This document shows positions 1-7,095 of a stretch of DNA of 23,658 nt, in pieces. Origin of the DNA: Desulfofustis sp964433645 (GTDB taxonomy: Bacteria > Desulfobacterota > Desulfobulbia > Desulfobulbales > Desulfocapsaceae); NCBI GenBank assembly GCA_964433645.1, contig CAYSSK010000057.1, positions 1 to 23,658 on the forward strand, given 5' to 3'. The position numbers were made by a program, and so were the translations under genes. Position 1 is the first letter of the stretch; each line of letters begins with the position of its first letter. Under the pieces are notes generated by a model, which searched no databases, was not told the DNA's origin, and saw nothing but the letters and a program-made list of their open reading frames with translations.

Positions 1-256
1 GAGCGGAACTGCCGTTGCCTACGGTGATTTTCCGCCTGGCGATACTATTGAAAAGCAGCTCCCAGATGATGGCCGAAGCGATCGAAAGTGTTACGACACC
101 AAGGGCCGCTCTGCCGTAGAGAATGATGCCCGGAATTACTGCCGGCAGACAGGCGAGGAAGATATGATAATTTTTTTCGGAGACACTGCTCCCGTTGTGC
201 CGGAATGGCGCATGAGAAACATGTAGTTTGTTGCTGCTCTCCACTAGCGAGGACAT
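1..256 (-). CDS. rnfD: RnfD, ion-translocating electron transport complex subunit D (5' part only)
   Basis: RnfD is an integral membrane subunit of the Rnf complex, which couples electron transfer between ferredoxin and NAD+ to Na+ or H+ translocation; it carries a covalently bound FMN in characterised members. Only the first 85 codons lie in the window. The translation starts MSSLVESSNK and contains an 'SHAPFRH' stretch like the S-PH/Y motif at RnfD N-termini, then a first hydrophobic segment around residues 32-60 (IFLACLPAVIPGIILYG). The ATG is at 256 and is preceded by GAGGGA about seven bases upstream, a good ribosome binding site. It lies 102 bp after rnfC on the same strand, and rnfC-rnfD order is standard for this operon. 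The FMN threonine site and later membrane segments are outside the window. Confidence 0.85.
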   Translation of the reverse strand, partial: MSSLVESSNKLHVSHAPFRHNGSSVSEKNYHIFLACLPAVIPGIILYGRAALGVVTLSIASAIIWELLFNSIARRKITVGNGSSA

Positions 257-266
257 AGTGCTTCCC

Positions 267-362
267 TCAGACCAGACCATCGATGGCCGGTGGATCGTCC
301 GGCCCGGCGATCGTTCTTTTTTCCGCCGCGGCCAGTTTCTCGGTGATCATCAGAGTCGTCAT
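267..362 (-). CDS. possible 31-codon ORF between rnfC and rnfD
   Basis: An ATG overlaps the rnfC stop in an ATGA arrangement, and the frame stays open for 31 codons, ending in a TGA that overlaps the purine-rich rnfD ribosome binding site. The product would read MTTLMITEKL followed by AAAEKRTIAG and end in PPAIDGLV. It has no membrane segment or recognised motif. The overlap at both ends suggests translational coupling through the operon. Alternatives are a short untranslated spacer, or an rnfC C-terminal tail that lost its frame near the stop codon. I do not recognise the peptide. Confidence 0.3.
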   Translation of the reverse strand: MTTLMITEKLAAAEKRTIAGPDDPPAIDGLV

Positions 363-1606
363 CGATTCAGGGCGGCTTTGGCGATTTTAATATGTTGATA
401 TACGGCGATTCTTGCCTCGCAGACATAACTGCACAAACCGCATTCTACGCACGAAAACAGGTTGTATTGGGAGGCTGCTTCATCGTATTGCTGCGCTTCG
501 AGCAGCCTGATCAACATGTTCACCTGAATATGGGCCGGGCACACGCGCACGCACGCCCCACAGTTGATGCAGGCCACGTCCTCCATTTCGATAATGTCGC
601 GGCGGTCTTGAACCATGATGATGTCCGTGGCCGGGCCAACGGGAAAATCAGCGGAGAAAACGGCGGTTCCGGTCATTGGTCCACCGGTGACGAGCCGGTC
701 TCCTTGGTGCGGAGTTTCATCGAAATGATCAAGAATTGCACGAATCGGAGTGCCCACAGGAGTGGAGACGAGCCGTCTTTCTCCAGTCTTGCCGACAAAA
801 GTAAGGACCTTGTTAGGAATACCGGCGCCCTGTGAGCAGACGGCATAAAGAGCGCAGACCGCTTCGGCACTGAAAAAAGCGCTTGTTTGGTCAATCGACG
901 ACGTCTTTGTTTCCCGGCTTAGGCGATGTCCAAGAATTTCTCGATTGGCCTCCGGGTAGCGGGCGCTTACCGTTCGCACCGTGACGGATAAACCTGATAC
1001 CGACGATTCAAGATAATCCGGAACAAATAACCAGCAGTCTCTCAAGCCACTGATCGCTTTGAGCAGAGCAATTCCACCCGCCAATTCAGCCGCCTGATGA
1101 TTGACAAAAGAGCTGTTGGTACACCCCAGCAGATCGTCGTCGACTCCGAGGATGACAAGCCGCTCGATCCGGTTTTCAGGATCTGCCAACCCGAGAAAAT
1201 CAGGTCCGCCCGGAAGACCGCCGAAGAAGCGGCCGGCTTTCTCGAGGGACGGGGTTTGGCAGGCATCTCTGAAATGTTCGTCAACCTCTTGCGCGGCTTC
1301 GGCCGCTGAGATTGACACGGCGACCAGTTGCCGGCCAAAGGTTCCGGTTAGTTGAGTACACGCCGTTATGTGTCCGGCCCGTGTGGACAGGCAACAATCA
1401 TTTATCGGCTGGTTTAAACAAAGCCGTTGGCCGATCTTGACAGCGTCTCCGGCTTTCAGCGGGCTTTTGTGGTAATGATCGCCTGCGCCGAGATGATAGA
1501 CAAGATTTTCCGCCGGCCCGATCGAGAGTGGCAGAGGGGGCTCATCAGCGGCGGCGGCGGCATATAACTGAGGCTTTGTGCGTCTGGAAAATAGTGTTTT
1601 AAGCAT
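359..1606 (-). CDS. rnfC: RnfC, ion-translocating electron transport complex subunit C
   Basis: RnfC is the peripheral subunit of the Rnf complex, proposed to exchange electrons with NAD(H) through an FMN/NAD domain and two [4Fe-4S] clusters. The chosen product is 415 aa. The N-terminal region has the barrel-sandwich 'KAGDAVKIGQ' stretch, the middle has the family's 'GGPMTG' nucleotide-binding-type motif, and the C-terminus has two ferredoxin-type clusters: C346-x2-C-x2-C-x3-C356P and C386-x2-C-x2-C-x3-C396. The ATG at 1606 starts MLKTLFSRRT; an in-frame ATG at 1798 would overlap the cytochrome gene and add 64 residues unlike RnfC, so I rejected it. The start has only a weak GAGAAAG upstream. 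The usual N-terminal GG(V/I)HP stretch is missing, so this is a divergent, short RnfC. It lies 58 bp after the cytochrome gene. Confidence 0.9.
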   Translation of the reverse strand: MLKTLFSRRTKPQLYAAAAADEPPLPLSIGPAENLVYHLGAGDHYHKSPLKAGDAVKIGQRLCLNQPINDCCLSTRAGHITACTQLTGTFGRQLVAVSISAAEAAQEVDEHFRDACQTPSLEKAGRFFGGLPGGPDFLGLADPENRIERLVILGVDDDLLGCTNSSFVNHQAAELAGGIALLKAISGLRDCWLFVPDYLESSVSGLSVTVRTVSARYPEANREILGHRLSRETKTSSIDQTSAFFSAEAVCALYAVCSQGAGIPNKVLTFVGKTGERRLVSTPVGTPIRAILDHFDETPHQGDRLVTGGPMTGTAVFSADFPVGPATDIIMVQDRRDIIEMEDVACINCGACVRVCPAHIQVNMLIRLLEAQQYDEAASQYNLFSCVECGLCSYVCEARIAVYQHIKIAKAALNR

Positions 1607-1664
1607 TGCTTTCTCAGTCTGTTTTGCCCACCTGCGGCCAGCGTTCACCACCGGGGCGGAAGCA

Positions 1665-2309
1665 TCAAAACGCGTGGCACCAGGTACAGTCCGATTCGTT
1701 TCGGGTCGGTCCGGCTTCCATGTCTTCGTGACATCCGGCACAGAGATCATGAAATGCGGAACCTCGATTGCGCGGCGTGTGGCAGCCGCTGCAATCATCT
1801 TGTACCGGTGCTACGTCGAATGCTTCGTGGCATCCGATACACTGCCCATGGAATGCATCCGGGCGATCAATAGTGGAATAACCTCCCGAACCGGCCGTGT
1901 GGCAAGAATCGCACGCCTGTGGCTCCGATTCGTTATGGTCATCCATGTCATGATGGCAATCGCTGCAGGAGACGCCCATGTCTTCACTGTGCAGGTCGTG
2001 ATCAAACAGCCCGTTTGTTCCGAATGGCGTGGACCCTTGATCCATCTCCCGTTGATGACAGGCGCCGCAGGAAAGGAGTCCTTCGGTGGAAGATTCGATG
2101 ATGGAGTGATGACACGAGTCGCAGGCTAGTCCCAGATCCTCGAAATGGCGATGATGGTCAAAGAGAATCGATCCCCCGGTATTGCTGAACATGATGCGAT
2201 TCGGGAGATCACTGACGGATTTCGAGGGTAAGCTGTAGCAGAGGAGGGCGACGATCAGGCAAACCGCGGCCAGACTATAAGCAAGATACCTTTTTGTTAA
2301 TACGTGCAT
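1665..2309 (-). CDS. octaheme c-type cytochrome, Rnf-associated
   Basis: A 214-aa periplasmic multiheme cytochrome. There are eight CxxCH haem-attachment motifs, at about residues 63, 81, 115, 133, 157, 173, 190 and 208, and FxHxxH-like histidine pairs (FDHHRH, FDHDLH) ahead of the first and third motif, which is the class III cytochrome pattern. Residues 5-27 form a hydrophobic signal or anchor segment with no obvious AxA cleavage site, so it may stay membrane-tethered. Desulfovibrio and Methanosarcina rnf clusters also begin with a multiheme cytochrome, thought to connect Rnf with periplasmic electron carriers. Here it is the first gene, 58 bp before rnfC, with the same inferred role. The start at 2309 puts the signal segment at the N-terminus; the ribosome binding site is weak. 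Confidence 0.88.
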   Translation of the reverse strand: MHVLTKRYLAYSLAAVCLIVALLCYSLPSKSVSDLPNRIMFSNTGGSILFDHHRHFEDLGLACDSCHHSIIESSTEGLLSCGACHQREMDQGSTPFGTNGLFDHDLHSEDMGVSCSDCHHDMDDHNESEPQACDSCHTAGSGGYSTIDRPDAFHGQCIGCHEAFDVAPVQDDCSGCHTPRNRGSAFHDLCAGCHEDMEAGPTRNESDCTWCHAF

Positions 2310-2354
2310 GGTCGTGCTAAACTACTCTGAAAGGGCTTTGTCTTTTGATCCAAT

Positions 2355-2426
2355 GAGCCCGGGTAAGGACGGCAAGCACAAGCTTACTGCGCCACCGTCT
2401 CCACGGAATACAAGGGGCTTCGGCTC
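2355..2426 (-). promoter_or_regulatory. foldable leader segment upstream of the cytochrome-rnf operon
   Basis: Nested complementary arms are visible: GAGCC (2355-2359) with GGCTC (2422-2426) outside, GACGG (2368-2372) with CCGTC (2395-2399) in the middle, and GCA (2376-2378) with TGC (2388-2390) inside. The element ends about 45 bp before the cytochrome start and would lie in the mRNA leader from either predicted promoter. It does not match a riboswitch class I can recall, and there is no T-run to make it a plain terminator. Confidence 0.3.
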
Positions 2427-2477
2427 AAATGAGGTGAGTCTGCCCTGATCAGATCGAACGTTAACATATGCCCATAA

Positions 2478-2506
2478 ACTCTATCTTGCACGATTCGCTT
2501 TTGCAA
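2478..2506 (-). promoter_or_regulatory. sigma-70-like promoter towards the cytochrome-rnf operon
   Basis: On the minus strand a -35 box TTGCAA (2506-2501) is followed after exactly 17 bp by a -10 box TAGAGT (2483-2478). Each matches the consensus at four of six positions. A transcript from here would carry a leader of about 165 nt containing the foldable element. The evidence is motif match and spacing only. Confidence 0.3.
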
Positions 2507-2755
2507 GCGGTATCGACCGCTGCCGAACCGATTCAATTCATAAGAAATTTTTAACCATCTTCGCCAGGAAAGGAATAAATCATATAAAACAATTGCATAT
2601 GGGGATCATGCGGTTGTCTGTTCGGCGAAGCGGGAGCCCTTCCGTCGTGTTTTCCGGTTCAGTACCAGGCTCGAAACAAATGATTGTTGCTTACCGTGAG
2701 CAAAGCTGACAGAATAGTTCGAATTAGCGGTGCCGATAACGCGGAAAATATGCTT

Positions 2756-2772
2756 TGCAGGCGTTGTGCCAA
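2756..2772 (-). promoter_or_regulatory. sigma-54 (RpoN) -24/-12 promoter, minus strand
   Basis: The minus strand reads TTGGCACAACGCCTGCA. This matches the RpoN consensus TGGCACG-N4-TTGCW closely: TGGCAC is exact, the -24 GG and -12 GC are separated by exactly 10 bp, and the final TGCA fits. It points at the cytochrome-rnf operon, about 440 bp upstream of its first codon. Control by an enhancer-binding protein would be expected if it is functional; no regulator is encoded nearby. A chance match cannot be excluded, given the long leader it implies. Confidence 0.45.
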
Positions 2773-2858
2773 AAACGGCCGATTGGGAGCTCAGAGCCCG
2801 GCAGCGGGCGCAGGCGAGTTCCCGGTAACCAACAAGGAACGGATATGATGGGGGGCGC

Positions 2859-3317
2859 ATGAAAATCAAAATTTCGAAGAATGAATATCGCTTGATGCTC
2901 GATGTGTTTGCGATAGCCGAATGGGTCATGAATTCCTTTAAAACCGGCAACCAGAGAGATTCGGAAACGAAGTCCTATCATAAGCTGGAACAGAAGATCA
3001 TGTCGTATGCCGAAGATTTCGGCCTCGGCCACCTGGTCACCTATGACCGCAAATTGGAAGAATTTTTCCCGACAAGAGAATTAGAGGACACGGGAACCTA
3101 TACCAGGTTTATCGAACAATTCGAAGACGACGTCTTTTGGGAGGAACTGGGGCAGCGGCTGGCCTTGCGGGACCTGATCAACGATCAGGGGCTGGAAACG
3201 GTACAAAACATGGACCCGCTTTCTCGAATGAAGGCCCAGGACGAGATTGCCGATCGTTATCACCAGGAGTTTTCCGAAAACGGCATAGAAAACCTCTTTT
3301 TATCTCGAAATAACTGA
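2859..3317 (+). CDS. hypothetical acidic cytoplasmic protein
   Basis: A 152-aa protein I do not recognise. It starts MKIKISKNEY and has no signal peptide, membrane segment or cysteine cluster. It is rich in Glu, Asp, Gln and Arg with long likely helices, including a 'DDVFWEELGQRLALRDL' stretch and the ending 'SENGIENLFLSRNN'. The ATG at 2859 has a run of six G three bases upstream and AAGGAACGGA further up; two ATGs just before it (2845, 2848) are out of frame. The frame is open with balanced codon use and no competing antisense candidate, so I take it as a real gene. It is divergent from the rnf operon and convergent with the orphan sensor-tail ORF, so context does not give a function. Confidence 0.7.
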   Translation: MKIKISKNEYRLMLDVFAIAEWVMNSFKTGNQRDSETKSYHKLEQKIMSYAEDFGLGHLVTYDRKLEEFFPTRELEDTGTYTRFIEQFEDDVFWEELGQRLALRDLINDQGLETVQNMDPLSRMKAQDEIADRYHQEFSENGIENLFLSRNN

Positions 3318-3321
3318 TGGT

Positions 3322-3347
3322 GGGCGGGTTGCCCTGCAGCAGCGCCC
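3322..3347. terminator. hairpin between two convergent genes
   Basis: GGGCG (3322-3326) can pair with CGCCC (3343-3347), with an alternative register GCGGG/CCCGC. It lies between the stop codons at 3317 and 3350. There is no T-run on either side, so it is at best a weak bidirectional terminator. Confidence 0.25.
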
Positions 3348-3349
3348 GC

Positions 3350-3562
3350 TCAAAAGTCAAATGTCAGGCCGGGGTAGTGTTCTTTCAGGCATTCAGGACA
3401 AATGGTGTGGCTCAGGTCGGCTTCCGAATGTTCCGAGATATAGGTTTCCAACTGATTCCAGTAACCACGATCGTCACGGATCTTCTTGCAGTGACTGCAG
3501 ATCGGCAGGATGCCCCGGAGGGTCTTGATCTTCCCGATGGCATTTCCATGAATCGGGTTCAT
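3350..3562 (-). pseudogene. orphan C-terminal domain of a PAS/sensor-type signalling protein
   Basis: The 70-aa product contains 'TLRGILPICSHCKKIRDD' then 'GYWNQLETYI', 'HSEADLSHTICPEC' and 'LYP'-like 'HYPG'. This is the zinc-ribbon-like tail (CxxC...CPEC) commonly found at the C-terminus of deltaproteobacterial PAS, response-regulator and GGDEF proteins. No sensor or output domain precedes it: the possible ATG at 3562 (or GTG at 3580) lies inside the start of the divergent DUF4442 gene, and no ribosome binding site is visible. The likeliest reading is the remnant of a deleted signalling gene; a stand-alone small zinc protein is possible. The 'TLRG' residues before the domain match the usual linker, which suggests the break lies just upstream of it. 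Confidence 0.6.
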
Positions 3563-3564
3563 TG

Positions 3565-4044
3565 ATGAAAATAACACCACGTTTGATGAAATTGATACTC
3601 AACCTGTATCCCCCCTACCTAGGTACCGGGATCAGAGTGACGTCCATTGCCGGCGACTGGCGGGAGATCCGGGTGTCCATGGTATTGCGCTGGTATAACC
3701 GCAACGCCGTCGGCACCCAATTCGGCGGCAGCCTGTATTCGATGGTCGATCCGCATCTGATGTTGATGCTCATGAACCTGCTGGGGCCATCCTATCTGGT
3801 TTGGGATAAGGGTGCCGAGATCGAATTCGTCACCGCCGGCCGTGGGACCGTATCGGCGGTCCTGACGATAAGCGATGATGAACTGGCCCTGATCAGGCGG
3901 CAGACCGCCGATGGAAAGAAATATTTCGCAAGGTTTCAGGTAATTATTCGCGACGACAAGGAGCAATTGGTGGCCAGGGTGAAAAAAACGATTTACGTGC
4001 GAAAAAATCGATCGCACCAGCGGGAGAAAGGAGATAGATCCTAA
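3565..4044 (+). CDS. DUF4442 hotdog-fold protein (putative thioesterase)
   Basis: A 159-aa protein of the DUF4442 family, related to acyl-CoA thioesterases with a hotdog fold. Recognisable stretches are 'LNLYPPYLGTGIRV' near the N-terminus, 'LRWYNRNAVGTQFGGSLYSM' (the central hotdog helix), 'VWDKGAEIEFVTAGRGTV', and the C-terminal 'VARVKKTIYVRK'. The substrate is unknown; family membership suggests cleavage of acyl-CoA or another acyl thioester. I chose the ATG at 3565 over TTG at 3562 and ATG at 3586 because it includes the conserved MKITPR start; none has a clear ribosome binding site. It is followed after 18 bp by the DASS transporter gene, so the two are probably co-transcribed. The start region overlaps the 5' end of the orphan sensor tail on the other strand. 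Confidence 0.8.
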   Translation: MKITPRLMKLILNLYPPYLGTGIRVTSIAGDWREIRVSMVLRWYNRNAVGTQFGGSLYSMVDPHLMLMLMNLLGPSYLVWDKGAEIEFVTAGRGTVSAVLTISDDELALIRRQTADGKKYFARFQVIIRDDKEQLVARVKKTIYVRKNRSHQREKGDRS

Positions 4045-4062
4045 CGCGGGGCAGAAGACGAT

Positions 4063-5838
4063 ATGGATATCTGGATAATCAGTCTGATCCTGGCAATTGT
4101 ATTGTTTTTGCTGGTTACCGAGGTGATTTCGGTCGACTTGACGGCTATCGGCATCATGGTCGTCCTGGTCGTCACCGGGCTGCTCACACCGGCAGAAGCG
4201 GTGTCCGGACTGGCCAATCCCGCGCTCGTCACGGTGGCGGCGATGTTTGTCGTCAGCCGTGGCTTGATGCGGACCGGCGGGGTGGAGTTTCTCGGCCGGC
4301 AGGTGGTCAAGGTGGCCCGGAAAAATCTGACGGCGGCGCTTACCTTGATCCTTGTCTCCGTCGGTTTTGCCTCGGCTTTTATCAACAATACGCCGGTCGT
4401 GCTGCTGTTCATCCCGGTGGTGATGGCGATGTGCTGTGATCTCGGCCTGAGTCCCTCGAAATTTCTGATCCCGGTCTCCTATGCATCGATTCTGGCAGGA
4501 ACATGCACGCTGATCGGTACCTCAACCAATATAATCGTCAGTGACCTGAGTGCTCAGCATGGCTACGGTGCCTTATCCATGTTCGAGTTGGCGATGGTCG
4601 GGCTTCCTATTGCCGTTATCGGGATCGTCTTTCTGATTGTTGCCGCCCCACGATTGCTGCCGGCGCTGGCCAATCCGATCTGTCAGATGCAGGACAGCGA
4701 GCATCGCAAGTATCTCGCCGAACTGCAGATCCGCTCTACCAGCCAATTGGTAGGACAGCAGCCGCACCTGGCCTTTGAGTCGCGTTTTCCGAACCTGGAA
4801 GTGATCGAGGTGGCAAGCCATGATCGCATCTATTACCCGAGGCGCGACCAGAAGGTCATCGAAGAAGACGATATCCTCCTGGTCAAGGGATCACTCAACG
4901 ATCTGGTCGCTCTTCTGCATCAGGACGGCGTGGAACTCCCCTCCTCCGAGGAGGAGTTGACGCTTGGCGCCCAGAAGGATGCGCCAATCATCGTTGAATT
5001 GTTGATTGCTCCGGGCTCATCGCTTCAGGGACGGCGGATTGCCCGGACCGAGTTGGCCCGTGATCCGGCAATCAACATCATTGCCGTCAAACGACAGGGG
5101 ATGCGTCTGGCCGAGAAGCAGATCCGCGATGTTCGCCTGAAGACCGGTGATATCCTGCTGATCTGGTGCTCCGAATCGAAGCTCGCAGAGTTGCGCAGTG
5201 AGCGGGATTACCTGCTCTTCGAAGATGTGTACGAAGAGATCGTCCACAAGCGGAAAGCCTTGTGGGCGATTATCAATTTCATCGGTATGATCGTTACCGC
5301 CTCACTCGGCCTGGCGGATATCATGACCTGTGCCCTGACCGCCGCCTTTTTGATGATCATCACCGGGTGTCTGCAGATGCGCGATGCCTACCGCGCCTTG
5401 CAGGCCGACGTGTTATTGCTCATCGCCGGCGCCATCGCCCTCGGTCTGGCCATGGAAAAAACCGGCGCCAGCACCATGTATGCCGGTCTTTTCCTGAGAT
5501 TGTTCATCGATATGCCGACAATCCTCGTTCTCGGCGGTGTTATCGTTCTGACCAGTATCTGTACGCAGATCCTGAGCAATAATGCCGCCGCCGTGCTGCT
5601 GCTGCCGATCGCAATTTCCACGGCGATCGGAGTCGGCGTGGACCCGAAGCCGTTTATCATCGGCGTCTGTATCGGCGCGAGCGCCTGTTTTGCATCACCG
5701 ATCGGTTACCAGACCAATCTGATGGTTTTCGGCCCCGGCGGCTATCGCTTTGTCGATTATCTGCGACTCGGTATCCCGCTCAACCTGCTTGTGGTTATTA
5801 CCGGCACGATCCTGATCCCGTTAATCTGGCCGTTTTGA
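4063..5838 (+). CDS. SLC13/DASS family permease with two RCK_C (TrkA-C) domains
   Basis: A 591-aa inner-membrane transporter of the divalent anion:Na+ symporter family (SLC13/CitMHS-like), whose members move dicarboxylates, sulfate or similar anions. Membrane helices fill about residues 1-210 and 395-591. The two inverted-repeat halves carry the family's hairpin motifs: 'FINNTPVVLL' and 'LIGTSTN' in the first half, 'LSNNAAAVLLLP' and 'SPIGYQTN' in the second, which form the Na+ and substrate sites. Between the halves lie two RCK_C domains (about 224-300 and 308-390), which bind ligands and probably gate transport. This architecture is common in the SLC13-RCK subgroup; in a sulfate reducer sulfate is a plausible substrate but cannot be read from sequence. 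It is preceded by a DUF4442 gene 18 bp upstream. Confidence 0.88.
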   Translation: MDIWIISLILAIVLFLLVTEVISVDLTAIGIMVVLVVTGLLTPAEAVSGLANPALVTVAAMFVVSRGLMRTGGVEFLGRQVVKVARKNLTAALTLILVSVGFASAFINNTPVVLLFIPVVMAMCCDLGLSPSKFLIPVSYASILAGTCTLIGTSTNIIVSDLSAQHGYGALSMFELAMVGLPIAVIGIVFLIVAAPRLLPALANPICQMQDSEHRKYLAELQIRSTSQLVGQQPHLAFESRFPNLEVIEVASHDRIYYPRRDQKVIEEDDILLVKGSLNDLVALLHQDGVELPSSEEELTLGAQKDAPIIVELLIAPGSSLQGRRIARTELARDPAINIIAVKRQGMRLAEKQIRDVRLKTGDILLIWCSESKLAELRSERDYLLFEDVYEEIVHKRKALWAIINFIGMIVTASLGLADIMTCALTAAFLMIITGCLQMRDAYRALQADVLLLIAGAIALGLAMEKTGASTMYAGLFLRLFIDMPTILVLGGVIVLTSICTQILSNNAAAVLLLPIAISTAIGVGVDPKPFIIGVCIGASACFASPIGYQTNLMVFGPGGYRFVDYLRLGIPLNLLVVITGTILIPLIWPF

Positions 5839-6129
5839 CAAGCAAAAACAGCTGTGGTCCGGTCACGTGAAGCAAGGCGGTCATGTTGCGGAGAAGCGTG
5901 GACCGGCATGCTGGACCGATGAATTGCCGATGAATTACCGGGTCGATTCATGTGCCGCCAGGAACTGAAAGGTGCGGCAATCGACTTTCGAGGCGTTGTC
6001 GGCACGAAAAAAGAGAAGCGAGATCAATGAACTGCTGCTTTCAGTAAAACGGCGAGGGGGGGCTTGTGTCTTGAGGCGAAATGAGGCACGGTTTGACGAA
6101 CCGCCGGGTGCTGACAGCCCGGAGTGCTG
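5839..6129. other. 291-bp region with no confident gene
   Basis: No recognisable gene, RNA or strong terminator. A GTG-started frame of 33 codons is open around 5869-5970, but it has no ribosome binding site and no recognised sequence. A small hairpin CCGGG/CCCGG lies near 6104-6122, just past the stop of the minus-strand gene, without a T-run. This looks like degenerate spacer. Confidence 0.4.
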
Positions 6130-6375
6130 CTAATCGATGATGTAGTCCCGTTGCATGATGAACTCCTCGATAAAATCAGCTCCTTCAATGTCCCGGTACG
6201 CCCTGACGATAAGATACGATTTGGGCGCCTGGAAGGCCGGCGTTATTGCCCGGGATTTTCTTTTTTTCAACGAAGGCTTGGCATGAAGGATATGTCCCGG
6301 TTGCTTTTCCGGCGGTTCCCCCTGTACGGGAAAACCTTTCGGTTGCCGCTTGTTTCCTCGAAAATGACTGTCCAT
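6130..6375 (-). CDS. small hypothetical protein next to the assembly gap
   Basis: An 81-aa basic protein that I do not recognise. The first half is rich in Lys, Arg, Gln and Pro (HFRGNKRQPKG, SLKKRKSRAI) and looks disordered; the second half, 'SYLIVRAYRDIEGADFIEEF', looks like a folded helical segment. The ATG at 6375 has a strong ribosome binding site, AGGAGGGG, four bases upstream, which supports a separate start rather than the tail of the gene beyond the gap. An ATCACG/CGTGAT hairpin lies between this start and the gap (6393-6409). It is probably co-transcribed with the truncated gene upstream. Confidence 0.5.
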   Translation of the reverse strand: MDSHFRGNKRQPKGFPVQGEPPEKQPGHILHAKPSLKKRKSRAITPAFQAPKSYLIVRAYRDIEGADFIEEFIMQRDYIID

Positions 6376-6411
6376 GGACCCCTCCTGACGTCATCACGCT
6401 TATCGTGATCT

Positions 6412-6511
6412 NNNNNNNNNNNNNNNNNNNNNNNNNNNNNNNNNNNNNNNNNNNNNNNNNNNNNNNNNNNNNNNNNNNNNNNNNNNNNNNNNNNNNNNNN
6501 NNNNNNNNNNN
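6412..6511. other. assembly gap (100 N)
   Basis: Exactly 100 unknown bases. A round 100-N run is a placeholder scaffolding gap, so the real distance and the missing sequence are unknown. It cuts the minus-strand gene that starts at 6742. Confidence 0.97.
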
Positions 6512-6742
6512 TATGGTATCGAATCCCTGAATCGATTGTGCGCCTATGAGATGAATGCGAGCGAGCCGCACTATTTCCAGCTCGTTTGCGGCGATGGCCC
6601 GGCCGGCACGGGTGCGGGCAACCTCCCAGCTGTCGGCAAAGACGATAATCGTTGCCAGGCCTTCGCGAACACGGGAAGGGGAGGGAAACCACGGGATCTG
6701 CCTGACGTGGTACTGGATGAAAAATGGGTATTGCTTCAGCAT
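6512..6742 (-). CDS. hypothetical protein, 3' end lost in the assembly gap
   Basis: 77 codons are visible before the gap. The product begins MLKQYPFFIQ and continues YHVRQIPWFP, then 'VREGLATIIVFADSWEVART', 'RAGRAIAANE' and 'LEIVRLARIHLIGAQSI'. It has an alternating strand-helix pattern and no membrane segment; I do not recognise the family. The ATG at 6742 was chosen over upstream in-frame starts because it has a GAGGG about eight bases before it. It is divergent from the sucrose-phosphate synthase gene, with about 350 bp between the two starts. Confidence 0.5.
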
Positions 6743-7095
6743 TGCACTGCCCTCTTTACCCAAAGTATAGCAAAACATGGAGCGACAGCGCAAATCCAAA
6801 CGGCGTTGCGCCTTCAAAGTAACACATATAGTACGTCAGGAAGCACAACAGGCTGGCATCTCAGCGCCGATTGTACTATTATTACGTGGTCATATTGTCA
6901 TGCGAGAGGCTGCCCAAAACGCGATTGCCGGCATACCGTCTCTTTATCGTGTCCGCTGTTTGCGGCCCATTTTCATTGCCGGGCGATGCCGTCTCGACGC
7001 GTTTTTTCCATCGTGCCCGATCGGTGTCCTGGCGCCGATACGTCGGGCAGAAACGCTCTTACTTTAATGCCACGCTGTTTTGTTGAGGAGTCAGA
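6743..7095. other. 353-bp divergent intergenic region upstream of sucrose-phosphate synthase
   Basis: No convincing gene is seen. The open frames here lack ribosome binding sites and resemble no protein I know. Around 6870-6900 a TTGTAC...TATTGT pair about 16 bp apart is a weak sigma-70 candidate. The region should contain promoters for both flanking genes. A clear ribosome binding site, GAGGAG (7085-7090), serves the gene starting at 7096. Confidence 0.4.

Larger units (their letters stand above)
2310..2858. other. 549-bp intergenic region between the divergent rnf operon and a hypothetical gene
   Basis: I see no convincing coding region here on either strand. It holds a sigma-54-like promoter (2756-2772) and a sigma-70-like promoter (2478-2506), both facing the cytochrome-rnf operon, and a foldable segment (2355-2426). 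Other inverted repeats are AGCGGT/ACCGCT at 2506-2521, GCAAAGC/GCTTTGC at 2700-2706 and 2752-2758, and a GCCCG-4-CGGGC hairpin just before the downstream gene. Confidence 0.6.

Noticed and set aside
1607..1798. 64-codon N-terminal extension of rnfC from the ATG at 1798
   Set aside because: It lies mostly inside the cytochrome gene in another frame, and the extra residues do not look like RnfC. The ATG at 1606 gives a normal start.
2684..2790. Possible c-di-GMP or other riboswitch before the gene at 2859
   Set aside because: GCAAAGC/GCTTTGC arms drew attention, but the conserved bases of the known c-di-GMP aptamers are not present.
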